Below are positions 34,825 to 46,601 of a stretch of DNA of 64,000 bases, one piece after another. Both the position numbers and the translations under genes were made by a program. The stretch comes from Adineta ricciae (lineage: Eukaryota > Rotifera > Eurotatoria > Adinetida > Adinetidae): NCBI GenBank assembly GCA_905250025.1, contig CAJNOJ010000222.1, positions 109,690 to 173,689 of the forward strand. The letters are read 5' to 3'. The notes below the pieces were generated by a model. That model did not search any database and had not been told where the DNA came from. It worked only from the letters and a program-made list of their open reading frames with translations. The stretch's first letter is position 1; each line of letters begins with the position of its first letter.

Positions 34825-37800
34825 ATGGGTAGTCGTTATGTAGACAATGCTTCGGAGTTCGAAAGCATCAATCGAAACCCAATATTCGAGTATGAAGATT
34901 TACCACTCCAGTCTATAGAAGAAACATTACAATGTATTATATCTGACATTCCTTGCATCATGGATTACGTCAAAACAGCTAAGAATAAATGCAATCGTGC
35001 TTCAAACATACTAACACTCGATGAATCCGCAGCCATCTATCTCTATTCAATGTCATCACCAGTTTATAATCAGCTCAACAGTACTCTTCGAGCTCACGAT
35101 CGTACGACATCAAAACCATGGTTTCCTTTCCTAAAACTCCTCACAACGGCTCTCAAAAGATTACCTTCAATCGAGACTACTGTTTGGCGAGGAGTCAGTT
35201 ATGATGATACTTTGACATTCGTTGAAAATGATGTACAATATTGGTGGAGTGTAAACTCATGTTCTAAGGCGCCTAGTATTGTCAAACCATTCTTGGGAGA
35301 AAAGGGTACAATATTTGCTATTGATGTCATCAATGGCAAAGACATTTCAACGTTTGCCGCAAATTGTGAAGAACTAGAAGTTATTCTTATGCCCGGATCT
35401 CGTGTACGCCGCAAAAATGAATCACTTATTCTGTCCGATCATATCCTTCTTCACTTGGAAGAAATAAGTTCCGACAAGTAAATCAACACTTAACTTCTTT
35501 GAACATTATTAACAGTGTTTTTTAGTGACACACAATTAGGATCGAACTATTTGTTTGATATGGTGAAGCAAAATTATCTGTGCAACAGTCGCATCGAACG
35601 TTTGATAAATCCGACCAAATCGTTTCCGATCCAACAAAGTTACATAAATTTATCAGTAGTTACTTCTCAAGAACAACACAAACGAGAACAAAAATTGCGC
35701 GGCGCTGCATACAGCGACCACATGTTAAGTTCTTATGAAGAAATCTATGGTACGAAGAGTCCAATAGATATCCAAAATATTTTTCAATCTTGTGAGAAAG
35801 ACATGAATCAAGTTCTTGTATTTGGTCGAGCGGGAATCGGAAAATCAACATTCTGCCGTTACGTCACTTATCAATGGGCAAAAGGTGCATATTGGCCACA
35901 GTATGACTTACTTGCTCTGATTCCATTACGTCGTTTGACCGCCAATCGTTATCCTCCAATGACATCTGGTCAGAATTATTCTCTTATTGACGTGTTGAAA
36001 AAAGAAGTATTGTAATATGAAGTTTGTGAAAGNGTCTTGGAGAAATATCTTCAAATTCTAACTTTCCTCGACGACACGATTTCCTCTTGCCGATAGCCGC
36101 GTACATGCAGCATAATCTGTTGGCGAAAAACCAAATTATCCTACAGCACCTGGCACAGGTATTACGTAAAGCCCCCTTTGTGATATGTGAAGAGATAATG
36201 ATCAATACACTGATCGCTTTACTCCAAAGCAACGAAGCAGATGTCAAAACAGAAGTATTACAATTTATATGTTCATTGAACGTGTCCAATATACCGAGTC
36301 GTCTTATCAATTCCATAAATGTTTTACTAACTGATAACAGTGACGAAGTTAAAATCTATGCATGTGACACTATTGGAATACTTGGTGAGCAATCAGCAAC
36401 GTTGGAGATACTAAATAGATTAGTAAATTTACTCGAAGATAAAAACGACAGGGTCAGACGAAGTGCGTGCTATTCTTTGGGACGAATGGGTGAAAAAGTA
36501 GGGACAGCAGAGTTTGTTAGTAAAATATTACATACAGTAGGAAATGAAAGTTTTAGTATTCGTTTAGATAGTTTCTCTGTTCTTATCACTATGCCGGAAA
36601 AAGTGATCACAGAGGAAATAGTCAACTTACTGGTAAATGCACTTAACAGTGAAAACAATTTTATTAGGGGCCACGCGTATGACATTTTGATGAAGACATC
36701 TAATCAGTTAGTAACAACTGAAATGATTAGTAGATTGATGACTTTATTAGAAGATAGACATGATGATGTCGTACTGCATGCTTGCACACTTCTTAGTAAG
36801 ATCGGTGAAAAGGCAGGTGTACCTGATGTAATTAATAAATTAATGACGAAAGCATTGAGACATGAGAGTTTCCTAATCAGAGTGCAGGCATGTTCCACCC
36901 TCAAACAAATAAGTCAAGGAATACTTCCGAGTGAGGCCCTATCCATGATGTTGGCTGCGTTGAAGCAGACGATAGTGACCTTGAAAGAGAATGCGATCTG
37001 TGTTCTCGCACACATGGGTCAGAATGCAGCGACAACTGAAACAATCAATGAATTAAAGAAGGCAACTAAGCATGAGAACGAATATATTAGAGCAAGCGCG
37101 TGCAACGCTTTCATACATATGAAAGAAAGCGTACCAATAATCGAAATAAACAGTATATTAATCGATGCATTAGATGATGAGAAAGAATGCGTTAGAGCTA
37201 GTGCATGTAAAGCTGCCGAGAAAGTACTGGCAAGACAAGAAACTAGTGAGTTACTGATGAAACTAAAGGATGCGCTTAACGATGAAAGTTTTACTGTTAA
37301 GCTTGCAGCGATTGATACTCTTTGCACAGCAGGACAGATAACAGCGACAAGTGAGATAATCGATGCGTTGATAAACCTGTTAGAAGACAAAAATGAACAT
37401 ATCAGAAGAGATGCCCACCAAGCTATTGTCAAAATCAGTGTAAAAGCGACAACGACTGAAGTAATCGACAAACTAGTGAAGTTACTGGAACATAAGGACG
37501 CACAGGTTAGAGGGTTGATGTGTCACGCTCTTGAAGGCATGCGTGAGAAAGTGGCAACTAACGAAGTGATTGAAAAAATTGTAGGATTATTAAAAGATCC
37601 CGATGCAAATGTTAGAGCAAGCGCATGCAGTACATTGTGTCTCTGGAGTAGATTAATACCGATATCATGGGTGGCTGACGATCTCATCCATGTATTAGGA
37701 GATGAAGATGCACATGTCAGGCACTTAGCATGCATTGCCATGCAGAATATCTGTGAGCAAGAAACCACATTTGAAGTAAGTCCGAAACTGGTTAATGTAC

Positions 37801-38094
37801 TAGAAGATGAAAATATGCATGTTAGGGATTCAGCATATTTTCTGCTCGGTTGCATGCGAGAAAAAGCCGCCACAACTGAAGTGATTGCCAAACTTGTAAA
37901 TGCGCTCAACGATGAAAATCGTCGTATAAGAAGTAGAGCATGCCAGGCTCTTTCTCAAGTAAATGAAAAGATCCTGGTGACCAAAGGTATTGAAACGATA
38001 GCGAATGCGCTGATTGATGATGACATTGAAGTGAGAACCAATATGTGTTTTCTTCTTCAGCACTTAAAGGAACAACTACCAAGCGTATCGATTA
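34825..38094 (+). pseudogene. ART-NACHT-HEAT gene, interrupted (block 2 copy)
   Basis: Exon 1 (34825-35477) keeps the ART triad and the same 48 bp intron. Exon 2 begins at 35526 and keeps Walker A GRAGIGKST. At 36012 the sequence departs from block 1 and meets a TAA, then an N at 36033. About 1 kb that encodes Walker B and the rest of NACHT is absent here. After the N the HEAT repeats resume in frame, then stop abruptly at 38094 where a CCCATGTAA-type transposon begins inside the exon. The last 139 or so codons are missing. The gap may be an assembly loss, while the transposon break is direct sequence evidence. Confidence 0.75.
36033..36033. other. Single-N joint with about 1 kb missing
   Basis: Left flank corresponds to base 15333 or so and right flank to 16313 of block 1. 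The last 20 or so bases before the N diverge from block 1, which can be low-quality contig end. Confidence 0.8.
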
Positions 38095-38550
38095 CCCATG
38101 TAACTCTGAAACGCAGGATAAACGCGTGTAAACGCGTTTAGGTGTGCGTTTGAACGCGCTTGACATTTCAAATTCTATTACACCGCGTCCAAACGCATCT
38201 CATAAATGCGTTAGAACGCGTTTATATTAAACAATCGTATGCAGATGCGTTTCAAACGCAAACGCGTTTGATTTTGTGTAACGCACGAAACGCGTTTACG
38301 AAGATTTTGAAAAATAGGTGCGTTTAGATGCAACTGACAAGCGCGTTCTGGCGCGGCTGAAATAAGGAACGCGTTTGGATGCGATCTTAAAATGCGTTCC
38401 GTTGCGTTTGACGTGAAAAACGCATCCACGTGCGTTACGATTATGAACGCGTTCGTACTTAATATACACATTAAACGCGTTTTGATGCGTCTATACAGTG
38501 AACGCATCAGAACGCATCTTATTGCCATACGCTATAACGCGCTCAGACTC
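38095..38550. repeat. Subterminal array of AAACGCGTTT-like words
   Basis: Roughly one ACGC or GCGT core every 10-20 bp in both orientations, often within the palindrome AACGCGTT. It begins next to the terminal repeat and stops near 38550. Spacers are unrelated, so it is not a simple tandem satellite. Confidence 0.75.
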
Positions 38551-38639
38551 GAATGTAATGTACGTCTTTTGGTCAAACAACTGAATCCTCATTCGCTTAC
38601 AGTTAAAACTGCATTTAAACGGATAGTAATAAAGTTTTT

Positions 38640-38748
38640 TAACATCTTCTCACAGACCTACAATATTGATGATGAAATTGGCACATTTGGTTTAAATGCC
38701 ATGAATACGAAATACAGACGTGGTCGCTTATCTCGTAGACTCTTTTAG
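38640..38748 (+). CDS. Possible last exon of an element gene
   Basis: After an acceptor-like TTCTCACAG near 38657, the frame reads YNIDDEIGTFGLNAMN and RRGRLSRRLF, then TAG at 38746-38748. The basic C-terminus and splice-like start suggest a terminal exon, but upstream exons are not recognisable. Weak call. Confidence 0.2.
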
Positions 38749-39089
38749 TCTCTTATTAATCTGTAGAAGCGTTCCATTATATGGAACATCTATATCAATA
38801 TGATTGTAAATCATCGATTCCATCCATTATTTCTCCATGTTTATAAATCCTTAGTCTTCTCTTGATATCACGATTACAATCAATCATTATTAATGTTTTG
38901 CTTATCTATTTATTTATTTGTATATATGTGTATATGAAATACATCCAATTAAGAAGATTCGCAGAGGTTAGGAACACGACAAAAGATATAGCATTTTAAT
39001 TGCGTGTTGTATACGTGTATAATCTTTTCAATGATTGCGTCTGCTTTGATGAATATGCTATTGTTGTTCATGTCAAGATCACCATATAN

Positions 39090-40230
39090 ATTTAAACAAT
39101 AAAAGCATGATATTTTCTTCTATGAAGTATAATGAAGCGGTGACTTCATTGACATTCACTTTCATCCATTAATCATGAAAACCTTGAAATTCGACTCGTA
39201 TTATAGAAAATGATCGTTTTTAACAATTACAAATCGGCATACTGTCACAGTTTTGGTTCTCGTTCATATGTTGTTATCGATAGTTATGAGTGTGCTAATG
39301 AGATACTGTTGTAAAAAGATCTTTGAATAACTATCTTATCTATAATGAATGTTGGAATCTCTGTGTGTTGAAAAATCGGCTCGCAAAGGTCATTAGTCTA
39401 TATGGCATGTATGTTACAATCAAAATGAGTTTACGATCGATCTGACACGTGTCAGAAACTGTAACTGCAGATTTGGAAAGTTTATAACAAATATAATACA
39501 AACTTCAATATCCCATTTTTTCTCTTCACGCTTGCTTCAATCTTATAAGAATAAAAATATGATGTTAAATTAGTAACGATTATTACTTAGCATATTTTCA
39601 TCACAATTCACAAGAGCTGGATTTTAATGTTTCTAAATATCTCTTCTAAATCTTTATTTACACCTCCGCTTTTTATAGCTTTGATGCTGTTAAATTGTGT
39701 CGTCTTCTTTAAATTTTCATATCGCTCTACTTTTCAATAGGCAAACAGAAAAAATTCTTTTTCTGATTACCTATCAGAATGCTCTTTTCTCAACTTGAAG
39801 TTAAGATCTCTTACATTTCAATTTTCTACCCATTATACTTGAAGATTTGTTTATTTAGAGTAATTACTTTTTCCTTAAAATAAAAAAGGCATTCGAATTC
39901 AGAACATTAACTCATAGCACTGATTCAATTTAAACTTCTTATATCGTGAAGATACCTCTGCCGCTATTTTTAATTCAGTTTTGCCAAATTACACGCTAAT
40001 TAGAATTTCTTCCTGCAAAGAGTTTAAAAATCAATCGACTGTTTCATAATATACACAGTAGATGTTGCCTAGAGTGTATAGTTCACTCGCATAACTCGCA
40101 GGCAGTTAAAATATAGGCCAATCTTATTTTCATTTATTCGTATCCTTACGTTCGTTACTATTGTTTTTAGAACATTTCGTGTATGGATGGCTCTTCAACA
40201 TTTGATTTGTCTTCAATAACAACAATATAA
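39090..40230. other. Intergenic (block 2) with a 92 bp extra segment
   Basis: Counterpart of 19048-20205. Bases 39389-39480 are absent from block 1 and are flanked by AAAG on both sides. They contain the perfect 16 bp palindrome TCTGACACGTGTCAGA at 39441-39456. No gene seen. Confidence 0.55.
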
Positions 40231-42112
40231 ATGACGATTAAAAGTCTCTTTTTTTGGCTACTGGAACATATTTACCATTACAATGCTTTCATACCCGATG
40301 AAATTGATTACGATGATGATGATGATAATGACGATGCAGCGAAAGATCCTGGAATCATCCTTAAACATCAATTATATTCCACTCGATTGTACATTCCTCT
40401 ACTTATCAGTAAGTGTGAAATACATTGTGACTCGTTTGAATATCAACTTTTTCTGTTACCCTCTAGCAATCTTGTATATTCTGACTTTCATTGCTGTGAT
40501 CAGTCCACAAGATCGATTGATTACAGTCTCGAACATTACTCCAACACTTTTCAATCAGCTCTCTCTCGAACATGCGGACACACTGTCTTGTCCATGTTCA
40601 AATATTACTATGCCATACAAAGCATTTGTATCGCATATAATCTACTTTCATCCGGTGTGTTCGAGTGTATATGTGAGCAAAGAATGGATACAAGCACTTT
40701 ATCTCACCTATGCCAGTTCGTTGTTGGTGAATGATTTTCGAACAACTGCCAAATCTCAAGTAAGTCAGCATTATTGAAAGCAAATGATTATACGGATATC
40801 CGTTTAGTTTGAACTTCTCGCTGCGTTTNCTATGCCATACAAAGCATTTGTATCGCATATAATCTACTTTCATCCGGTGTGTTCGAGTGTATATGTGAGC
40901 AAAGAATGGATACAAGCACTTTATCTCACCTATGCCAGTTCGTTGTTGGTGAATGATTTTCGAACAACTGCTAAATCTCAAGTAAGTCAGCATTATTGAA
41001 AGCAAATGATTATACGGATATCCGTTTAGTTTGAACTTCTCGCTGCGTTTTGTTCAATATCCCAAGAAACAGTTTATCAATCTCTGGTCGATTTGGAAAA
41101 TGAGCAGCTGGTGACTTTTCAGTTACTTCCAGATGTTCAAGTTAATTCTCAAGTATCAGCCAATATTGATCTGATTAGAAGTAGTGTACCTGTTCAAGTT
41201 GATATTACAGTAGTTCTGTTACAAATAACAACTCGATCAAACTCTCTTGTCTCCGCTCTCAATACCAATATATATGTTAGCATACATCATTTCGACAGCC
41301 AGATTACATCCATTACAACATATTTTACTCCTTACTTCGACGAAAACAGCGGTTTGGGCGTAAATTATTTCGGGCACACTTGTGATGTGATAGGTTTCAC
41401 AACATCTGCCGCTTTTTACCTGATGTCACAGTTTGATAGCGCATATAATCATGGCTCTTGGCCACCAACGTCGCCAGGTTTTACAGCAATTGCCAATGGG
41501 ACAGTCGATGGATTTTTTAGTGGATGCATTACACTCGATGGTTTACTTGTCAGCACTTTTGATTGTTTATATAATATCAGTTGTCTAAAGAATTTTGCAA
41601 ACTATTTTCCGAATCTCAGTCAGGTATTAATTATTGTGTTTCTTTTAATCGAATAATTTCTTCTATAACCATTCAGATAAACGTTTCTTGGTCTGACGGT
41701 CTTTCACCTCCACTGTCGAATCAGATTGCAGTTAAAGATCTTTTATCTGAATTGTTTGTAGTAAATTGGTCGACTACGATCAATTACTCACAATACTTTC
41801 ATTCATGTGCTCCGAAGACGTGCACATACACGATTACTGACCACATGAATATTCTCTACACCGGTACACTCTTACTCGCTCTCTACGGAGGCATCGCCGT
41901 TCTACTTCGTTCAATCACACCTTACGTAGTTTTGCTTTGGTCAAAACTCAAACGTCGTTCCACTAATCTTAATCTGAGCAACTTTCAACGATCAAAATGT
42001 ATTATATATAATTTAAGACGACTGAACTTGTTCAAATCAATCAACAGACGTACTCCAGACGATATCAAACTGCAACAAGCAGCCACATGGGTTTATTTGA
42101 TTTTACTTGCAA
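40231..42112 (+). CDS. Multi-unit membrane gene, unit 1
   Basis: Exons 40231-40408, 40467-40759, then (after a repeated overlap) 41030-41623 and 41677-42112, all with consistent phase and no stop. The N-terminus is cytoplasmic with an Asp-rich run. TM1 is at about residues 45-72 (ending YILTFIAVIS). The ectodomain of about 330 residues has paired Cys (CPCSN, CAPKTCTYT) and N-glycosylation sites. TM2 is TGTLLLALYGGIAVLLRS, followed by a basic cytoplasmic tail that leads into the next unit (AATWVYLILLAS). The family is unnamed, but the pattern recurs in units 2 and 3. Confidence 0.6.
40830..41050. repeat. Unmerged 221 bp contig overlap
   Basis: Bases 40830-41050 repeat 40608-40828 across the N at 40829. 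I see one difference, a T for C in AACTGCTAAA, and the T is also the block 1 base. It duplicates the end of one exon of the multi-unit gene. Confidence 0.9.
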
Positions 42113-42171
42113 GTATGAGTATTCGTATCTAATTGCTTTTAATCTGTATAATGACGCTGTAACTATTTAAG

Positions 42172-43706
42172 GTGTTGTGTACATACTTTTACTGCACGCA
42201 TGAGTTGATGAGAAGGCAGTAGATATAATTGTATCAAAACCTTCGTTGGCAGAATACAAACAACTAGACAAACTGTATTCCAATTCGCTGAAGTGTTCTT
42301 GTTCAAACATTGTAGTGCCGTTTCAAGCATTTGTCAACTGGACATCAAGATTTCATCAATTGTGCTCAAGCGATTTTGTTAACGAGACGTGGATTCTAAC
42401 TTTGTCGTAACTTGACGTAACTTTTTCAGGGTTCCGAATTGTAGATTGGTATGGCTTCCGCGGCCGACATTTTCGTTTGTTAGCAACTCTATGTGAACTG
42501 GCAAACAGAACTGTGACCGATGCTGTTCATCGATTTGGTACTCAGTCTTTCGTCACACTAAATGTCACTAGTGAAACTAGTTTTAATATTCAGTTGAATA
42601 CAATTGTGCATGCGTTCGCTCAGTCATTTTCTACGAATTTTGATCTTCTTGTCAAGATTGTGCAGCTGTTCACGCGTGCCGATCAGCCTTATACGCAGAG
42701 TAGCAACGACAATTTAGTTAATTCAGGAACACAAGATGATATCAATTACGGCCAAATTCTTAAGGTACGTTGACATAATGAACAGATGAAAATTGACCTA
42801 ACTGAACTTTGATTTAGTTTGCATTCAACTTTACTGGTCTAATGAACATCGACACAAAGGCAGTAGTATGTATATGTGCTACCAATTCTCATTGTCAAAC
42901 TCCAGTTCTTGATTCTGTGAATGAAATCTCGTTAGATCATGCTGTAGACTTTTCTCAGGTAGTAGGATCAATCGAAGGTTGCTCTACTTTGGACTCCGTA
43001 TTGCTGTCAACATTAGAATGCTACTATTTACCTTCTTGTCTATCTATTCTATATAAATATATAAACTACACACGCAGAATAATTGATACAGGTCTCCCGT
43101 ACCTTGATGTGAAACCTCTTGTTGATGATCCAACGTCCAGTCGGTTTCCTCCAAACACTTCACTTACAATAATAATCAAAGAATTAATGATCGAAGATTG
43201 GAATCCAGTCTTTTCATTCGAGAAATATTATGAAGAATGTGCACCGAACAAATGCACTTACTCTCAGATAGTACACACTAACAGCTTTGTTGGAATAATA
43301 ATGACACTGTTATCGTCCATTGGTGGTCTTATTGTTGCTCTACGACTAATAACACCTCTGCTGGTCAAATTAATTTTTATTCTAGGGCAGACGAAACGAC
43401 AATCAAAGAGATCACAAGGTAAGTAACGCAGTTTCGAAGGAATAGACGTGTCCTTTACGCATTGCTAATTTTCCTCACACAGATTCTCCGAAATTGATCA
43501 GTCGGATGAAAATAAATCTAATTAAACTGATTAATCTATTGACATCTACACTCTTGAATCTAAATATATTTCCAAGACGAAATTTTGGTGGACGGATCAC
43601 TCATCACAAAGCGAAGTATTTTGGTCAACTGGCAACACGGTTCTATATCGTTCTTCTAATCATCAGCATGAGTATTCTGACATTTTACAATGTCATCCAA
43701 TCATGA
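42172..43706 (+). pseudogene. Multi-unit membrane gene, unit 2, with in-frame stops
   Basis: Exons 42172-42764, 42818-43418 and 43483-43706 continue the phase from unit 1. They repeat the ectodomain (CSCSNIVVPFQAF, NRTVTDAVHRFG) and TM2 (TLLSSIGGLIVALRLI). In-frame stops are TGA at 42201-42203 and TAA at 42408-42410. A further TGA at 43704-43706 follows a third hydrophobic stretch (FYIVLLIISMSILTF). Frames reopen immediately after each stop, so these are point losses in an otherwise preserved reading. The other haplotype at 44805-46118 lacks the first two stops but has its own. Confidence 0.6.
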
Positions 43707-44802
43707 ATAATAACAAAAAGCTTTCATAAACCAAGTATTGATGTCTACGAGGATCTTCTACTTAGTCACAGTGACACGCTTCAATGTCATTGCTTATCAA
43801 TTTCGTCAACATACAATCATTTTGTTCAAATTCAACCGAATTTCCATTCAGTGAGATTCTGAAGGAACATGTCATTTAACCTCTATGTACGTGATTAATC
43901 TGTTTTAGATATGCTCAAGTTTTTTTATCTTAGAAGATTGGCAAATGAATATCACGTCCAAGTTAGCTTCAGACTTATTCATCTATGATGCTCGAGATTA
44001 TCGTCGGTTTCTGTACGCCCATTTACAACTTTTGGCGGGATTATGTTCTGAAGCCATGCAATCAGTGAATAGTTATATTGCCCAACTGCTTTCTTCGTTT
44101 TTCCTTACTGATCAACTTGTGTCACCTATCACACTTCAGACACGCATCAATACACTGGTTAATAGTGGTCAATCCAATGCTCCTACTTCCTTCAAAAGTC
44201 GTCTATCGCTCTTGCGAGCGATCAATTATGGCAATGCAATTGTATCAGCTTATGGAACAAACTTTGAATTCTTCGATCCTTGGGTAAATGAAACTTACTC
44301 TGTTGCAATCACTCAGCCAATCATTTACGATGATGGATGTTCATGTGCAACAAGTATGAACTGTACTACTCAAGCAGGATTTATTGCAAAAGATTCATCA
44401 ACACTAATACCAGTTACGGGTTTGAAGATGGGTTGCACACCGAGTGAAGCACTGTTATCTTCAACATACAAATAATAATACCTATATATCTTCGAGTCTT
44501 TCCACAGATAATAGTCGATATTTGTTAAATGCAACCGTGATGGAATTGGCCACAAATGTTTTCACCGAGAACTGGTCAACATCAATCAACTATTCAGAAT
44601 ATTTTCAACAGTGTTCGCCCAGCTCGTGTTCATATTCATATCGTCAGAGATTTGATTGGTTCTATACTGTTACTGTCTTACTTAGTTCGTTTGGTGGTTT
44701 GATATTCATTTTGAAGTGGTTGTGCCCTAAAATTATTCTTGTTCTCAATCAAATATATCAATACTATCGAAAGAAGAGAGGTACCGTTGAACAGATATCT
44801 CA
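43707..44802 (+). pseudogene. Multi-unit membrane gene, unit 3 (frameshifted)
   Basis: After the TGA at 43704-43706 the frame continues (DTLQCHCLSISSTYNHF) to a likely donor GTGAGA near 43851. It resumes at 43909 (ICSSFFILEDWQM) and holds NYGNAIVSAYGTNF and CATSMNCTTQAGF. At about 44470 the frame ends (ALLSSTYK) and the continuation is in another frame (NSRYLLNATVMELATN, then CSPSSCSYSYRQ and TM2 SSFGGLIFILKWL). Compared with unit 2 about 30 residues are missing at this point. A shifted deletion is the simplest explanation. Confidence 0.55.
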
Positions 44803-44804
44803 NT

Positions 44805-46118
44805 GATTACTGACCACATGAATATTCTCTACACCGGTACACTCTTACTCGCTCTCTACGGAGGCATCGCCGTTCTACTTCGTTCAATCACACCTTACGT
44901 AGTTTTTCTTTGGTCAAAGCTCAAACGTCGTTCCACTAATCATAATCTGAGCAACTTTCAACGATCAAAACGTATTTTATCTAATTTAAGACGACTGAAC
45001 TTGTTCAAATCAATCAACAGACGTACTCCATACGATATCAAACTGCAACAAGCAACCACATGGCTTTATTTGATTTTACTTGCAAGTATGAGTATCCGTA
45101 TCTAATTGCTTTTAATTTATATATTGACGCTGTAACTATTTAAGGTGTTGTGTACATACTTTTATTGCACGCATCAGTTGATGAGAAGGCAGTAGACATA
45201 ATTGTATCAAAACCTTAGTTGGCACAATACAAACAACTCGACAAACTATATTCCAGTTCGCTGAAGTGTTCTTGTTCAAACATTGCAGTGCCGTTTCAAG
45301 CATTTGTCAACTGGACATCAAGATTTCATCAATTGTGCTCCAGCGATTTTGTTAACGAGACGTGGATTCTAACTTTGTCGTACCTTGACGTAACTTTTAT
45401 AGGGACCAGACTTGTAGATTGGTACGGTTTCCGAGGCCGACATTTTCGTTTGTTAGCAACTCTATGTGAACTGGCAAACAGAACTGTGACTGATGCTGTT
45501 CATCGATTTGGTACTCAGTCTTTCGTTGCACTAAATGTCATTAGTGAAACTAGTTTTAATATTCAGTTGAATACAACTGTGCATGCGTTCGCTCAGTCAT
45601 TTTCAACGAATTTTGATCTTCTTGTCAAGATTGTGCAGCTGTTCACGCGAACCGACCAACCTTATACGCAGGGTAGCAACGCAAATTTAGTTAATTCAGG
45701 AACACAAGATGATATCAATTACGGCCAAATTCTTAAGGTACGTTGACATAATAGACCGGTGAAAATTGACCTAGCTGAACTTTGATTTAGTTTGCATTCA
45801 ACTTTACTGGTCTAATGAACATCGACACAAAGACAGTAGTGTGTATATGTGCTACAAATTCTCATTGTCAAACTCCAGTTCTCGATTCTGTGAATGAAAT
45901 CTCCTTAGATCATGCTGTAGACTTTTCTCAGGTAGTAGGATCAATCGAAGGTTGCTCTACTTTGGACTCCGTATTGCTGTCAACATTAGAATGCTACTAT
46001 TTACCTTCTTGTCTATCTATTCTATATAAATATATAAACTACACACGCAGAATAATTGATACAGGTCTCCCGTACCTTGATGTGAAACCTCTTGTTGATG
46101 ATCCAACGTCCAGTCGGT
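44805..46118 (+). pseudogene. Second-haplotype copy of units 1-2, placed between two Ns
   Basis: Bases 44805-46118 correspond to 41832-43145 with no net length change. TGA 42201 is TCA here (45174) and TAA 42408 is TAC (45381), but there is a TAG at 45216-45218 where the other copy has TCG. Both ends are Ns (44803, 46119). The following contig repeats 44582-44802 as 46120-46340, so this piece was probably dropped into a scaffold gap rather than being a real extra unit. Confidence 0.7.
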
Positions 46119-46119
46119 N

Positions 46120-46340
46120 TCAATCAACTATTCAGAATATTTTCAACAGTGTTCGCCCAGCTCGTGTTCATATTCATATCGTCAGAGATTTGATTGGTTC
46201 TATACTGTTACTGTCTTACTTAGTTCGTTTGGTGGTTTGATATTCATTTTGAAGTGGTTGTGCCCTAAAATTATTCTTGTTCTCAATCAAATATATCAAT
46301 ACTATCGAAAGAAGAGAGGTACCGTTGAACAGATATCTCA
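46120..46340. repeat. Unmerged 221 bp contig overlap
   Basis: Repeats 44582-44802, the TM2 region of unit 3. Removing 44803-46340 restores one continuous unit 3. Confidence 0.85.
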
Positions 46341-46488
46341 GCAATCACTGGAGGAGAATCCTAATGGTGCTGATGAAGCATTGTCCAGTTCAATTCCATC
46401 GTTTAGCACGGAGTTCACTTCGAAAATATATTGTTACATTATTTTTGGGATGATTTTGTTCATTGGTTTGATAGTAGCACTAATATAG
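46237..46488 (+). CDS. C-terminal cytoplasmic part and third TM of unit 3
   Basis: Continues from TM2 through the basic stretch YQYYRKKRGTVEQIS, an acidic/Ser-rich linker, and a final hydrophobic helix (YCYIIFGMILFIGLIVALI) to TAG at 46486-46488. A GTTTGA donor inside the last helix could instead splice in phase to the FG-GAP exon at 46602, making one protein. I cannot decide between these from sequence alone. Confidence 0.45.
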   Translation: MIFILKWLCPKIILVLNQIYQYYRKKRGTVEQISQQSLEENPNGADEALSSSIPSFSTEFTSKIYCYIIFGMILFIGLIVALI

Positions 46489-46601
46489 TCGTATCTATTT
46501 ATTTAAACGGAAAGGTCAATGGAATCTCCACGACATCGTTAGGTATTATTGTTTCTTTTGCGACCTACTTTTGCAACATTGAATATTTTTATTTCGATTA
46601 G

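Larger units (their letters stand above)
38095..39088 (+). mobile_element. Left part of a CCCATGTAA-type DNA transposon inserted in the NACHT gene
   Basis: Homology to block 1 ends after ATTA at 38094 and CCCATGTAA follows, the same nine bases that bound the complete element at 50931-59705. An array rich in AAACGCGTTT-like words follows to about 38550. Block 1 at 18373 shows the uninterrupted site. The right end is lost at the N at 39089. The array words differ from those of the 50.9 kb element, so this is a related but different subfamily. Confidence 0.75.
20764..40828. repeat. Block 2 of the 20 kb direct duplication (probable second haplotype arm)
   Basis: Repeats 285-20762 in full order, with a transposon insertion at 38095, a sequence gap at 36033 (about 1 kb of block 1 sequence absent), a repeated 194 bp overlap around 33175, and a joint at 39089 where about 675 bp of block 1 sequence is absent. 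Confidence 0.85.

Noticed and set aside
38095..38550. CRISPR array
   Set aside because: Core words are only 4-10 bp, occur in both orientations, and spacers have no constant length. It is a transposon subterminal array in a eukaryotic genome.
285..40828. True tandem duplication of 20 kb
   Set aside because: Not excluded, but the shared break-point in one intron and the overlap with the next contig favour unmerged haplotypes.
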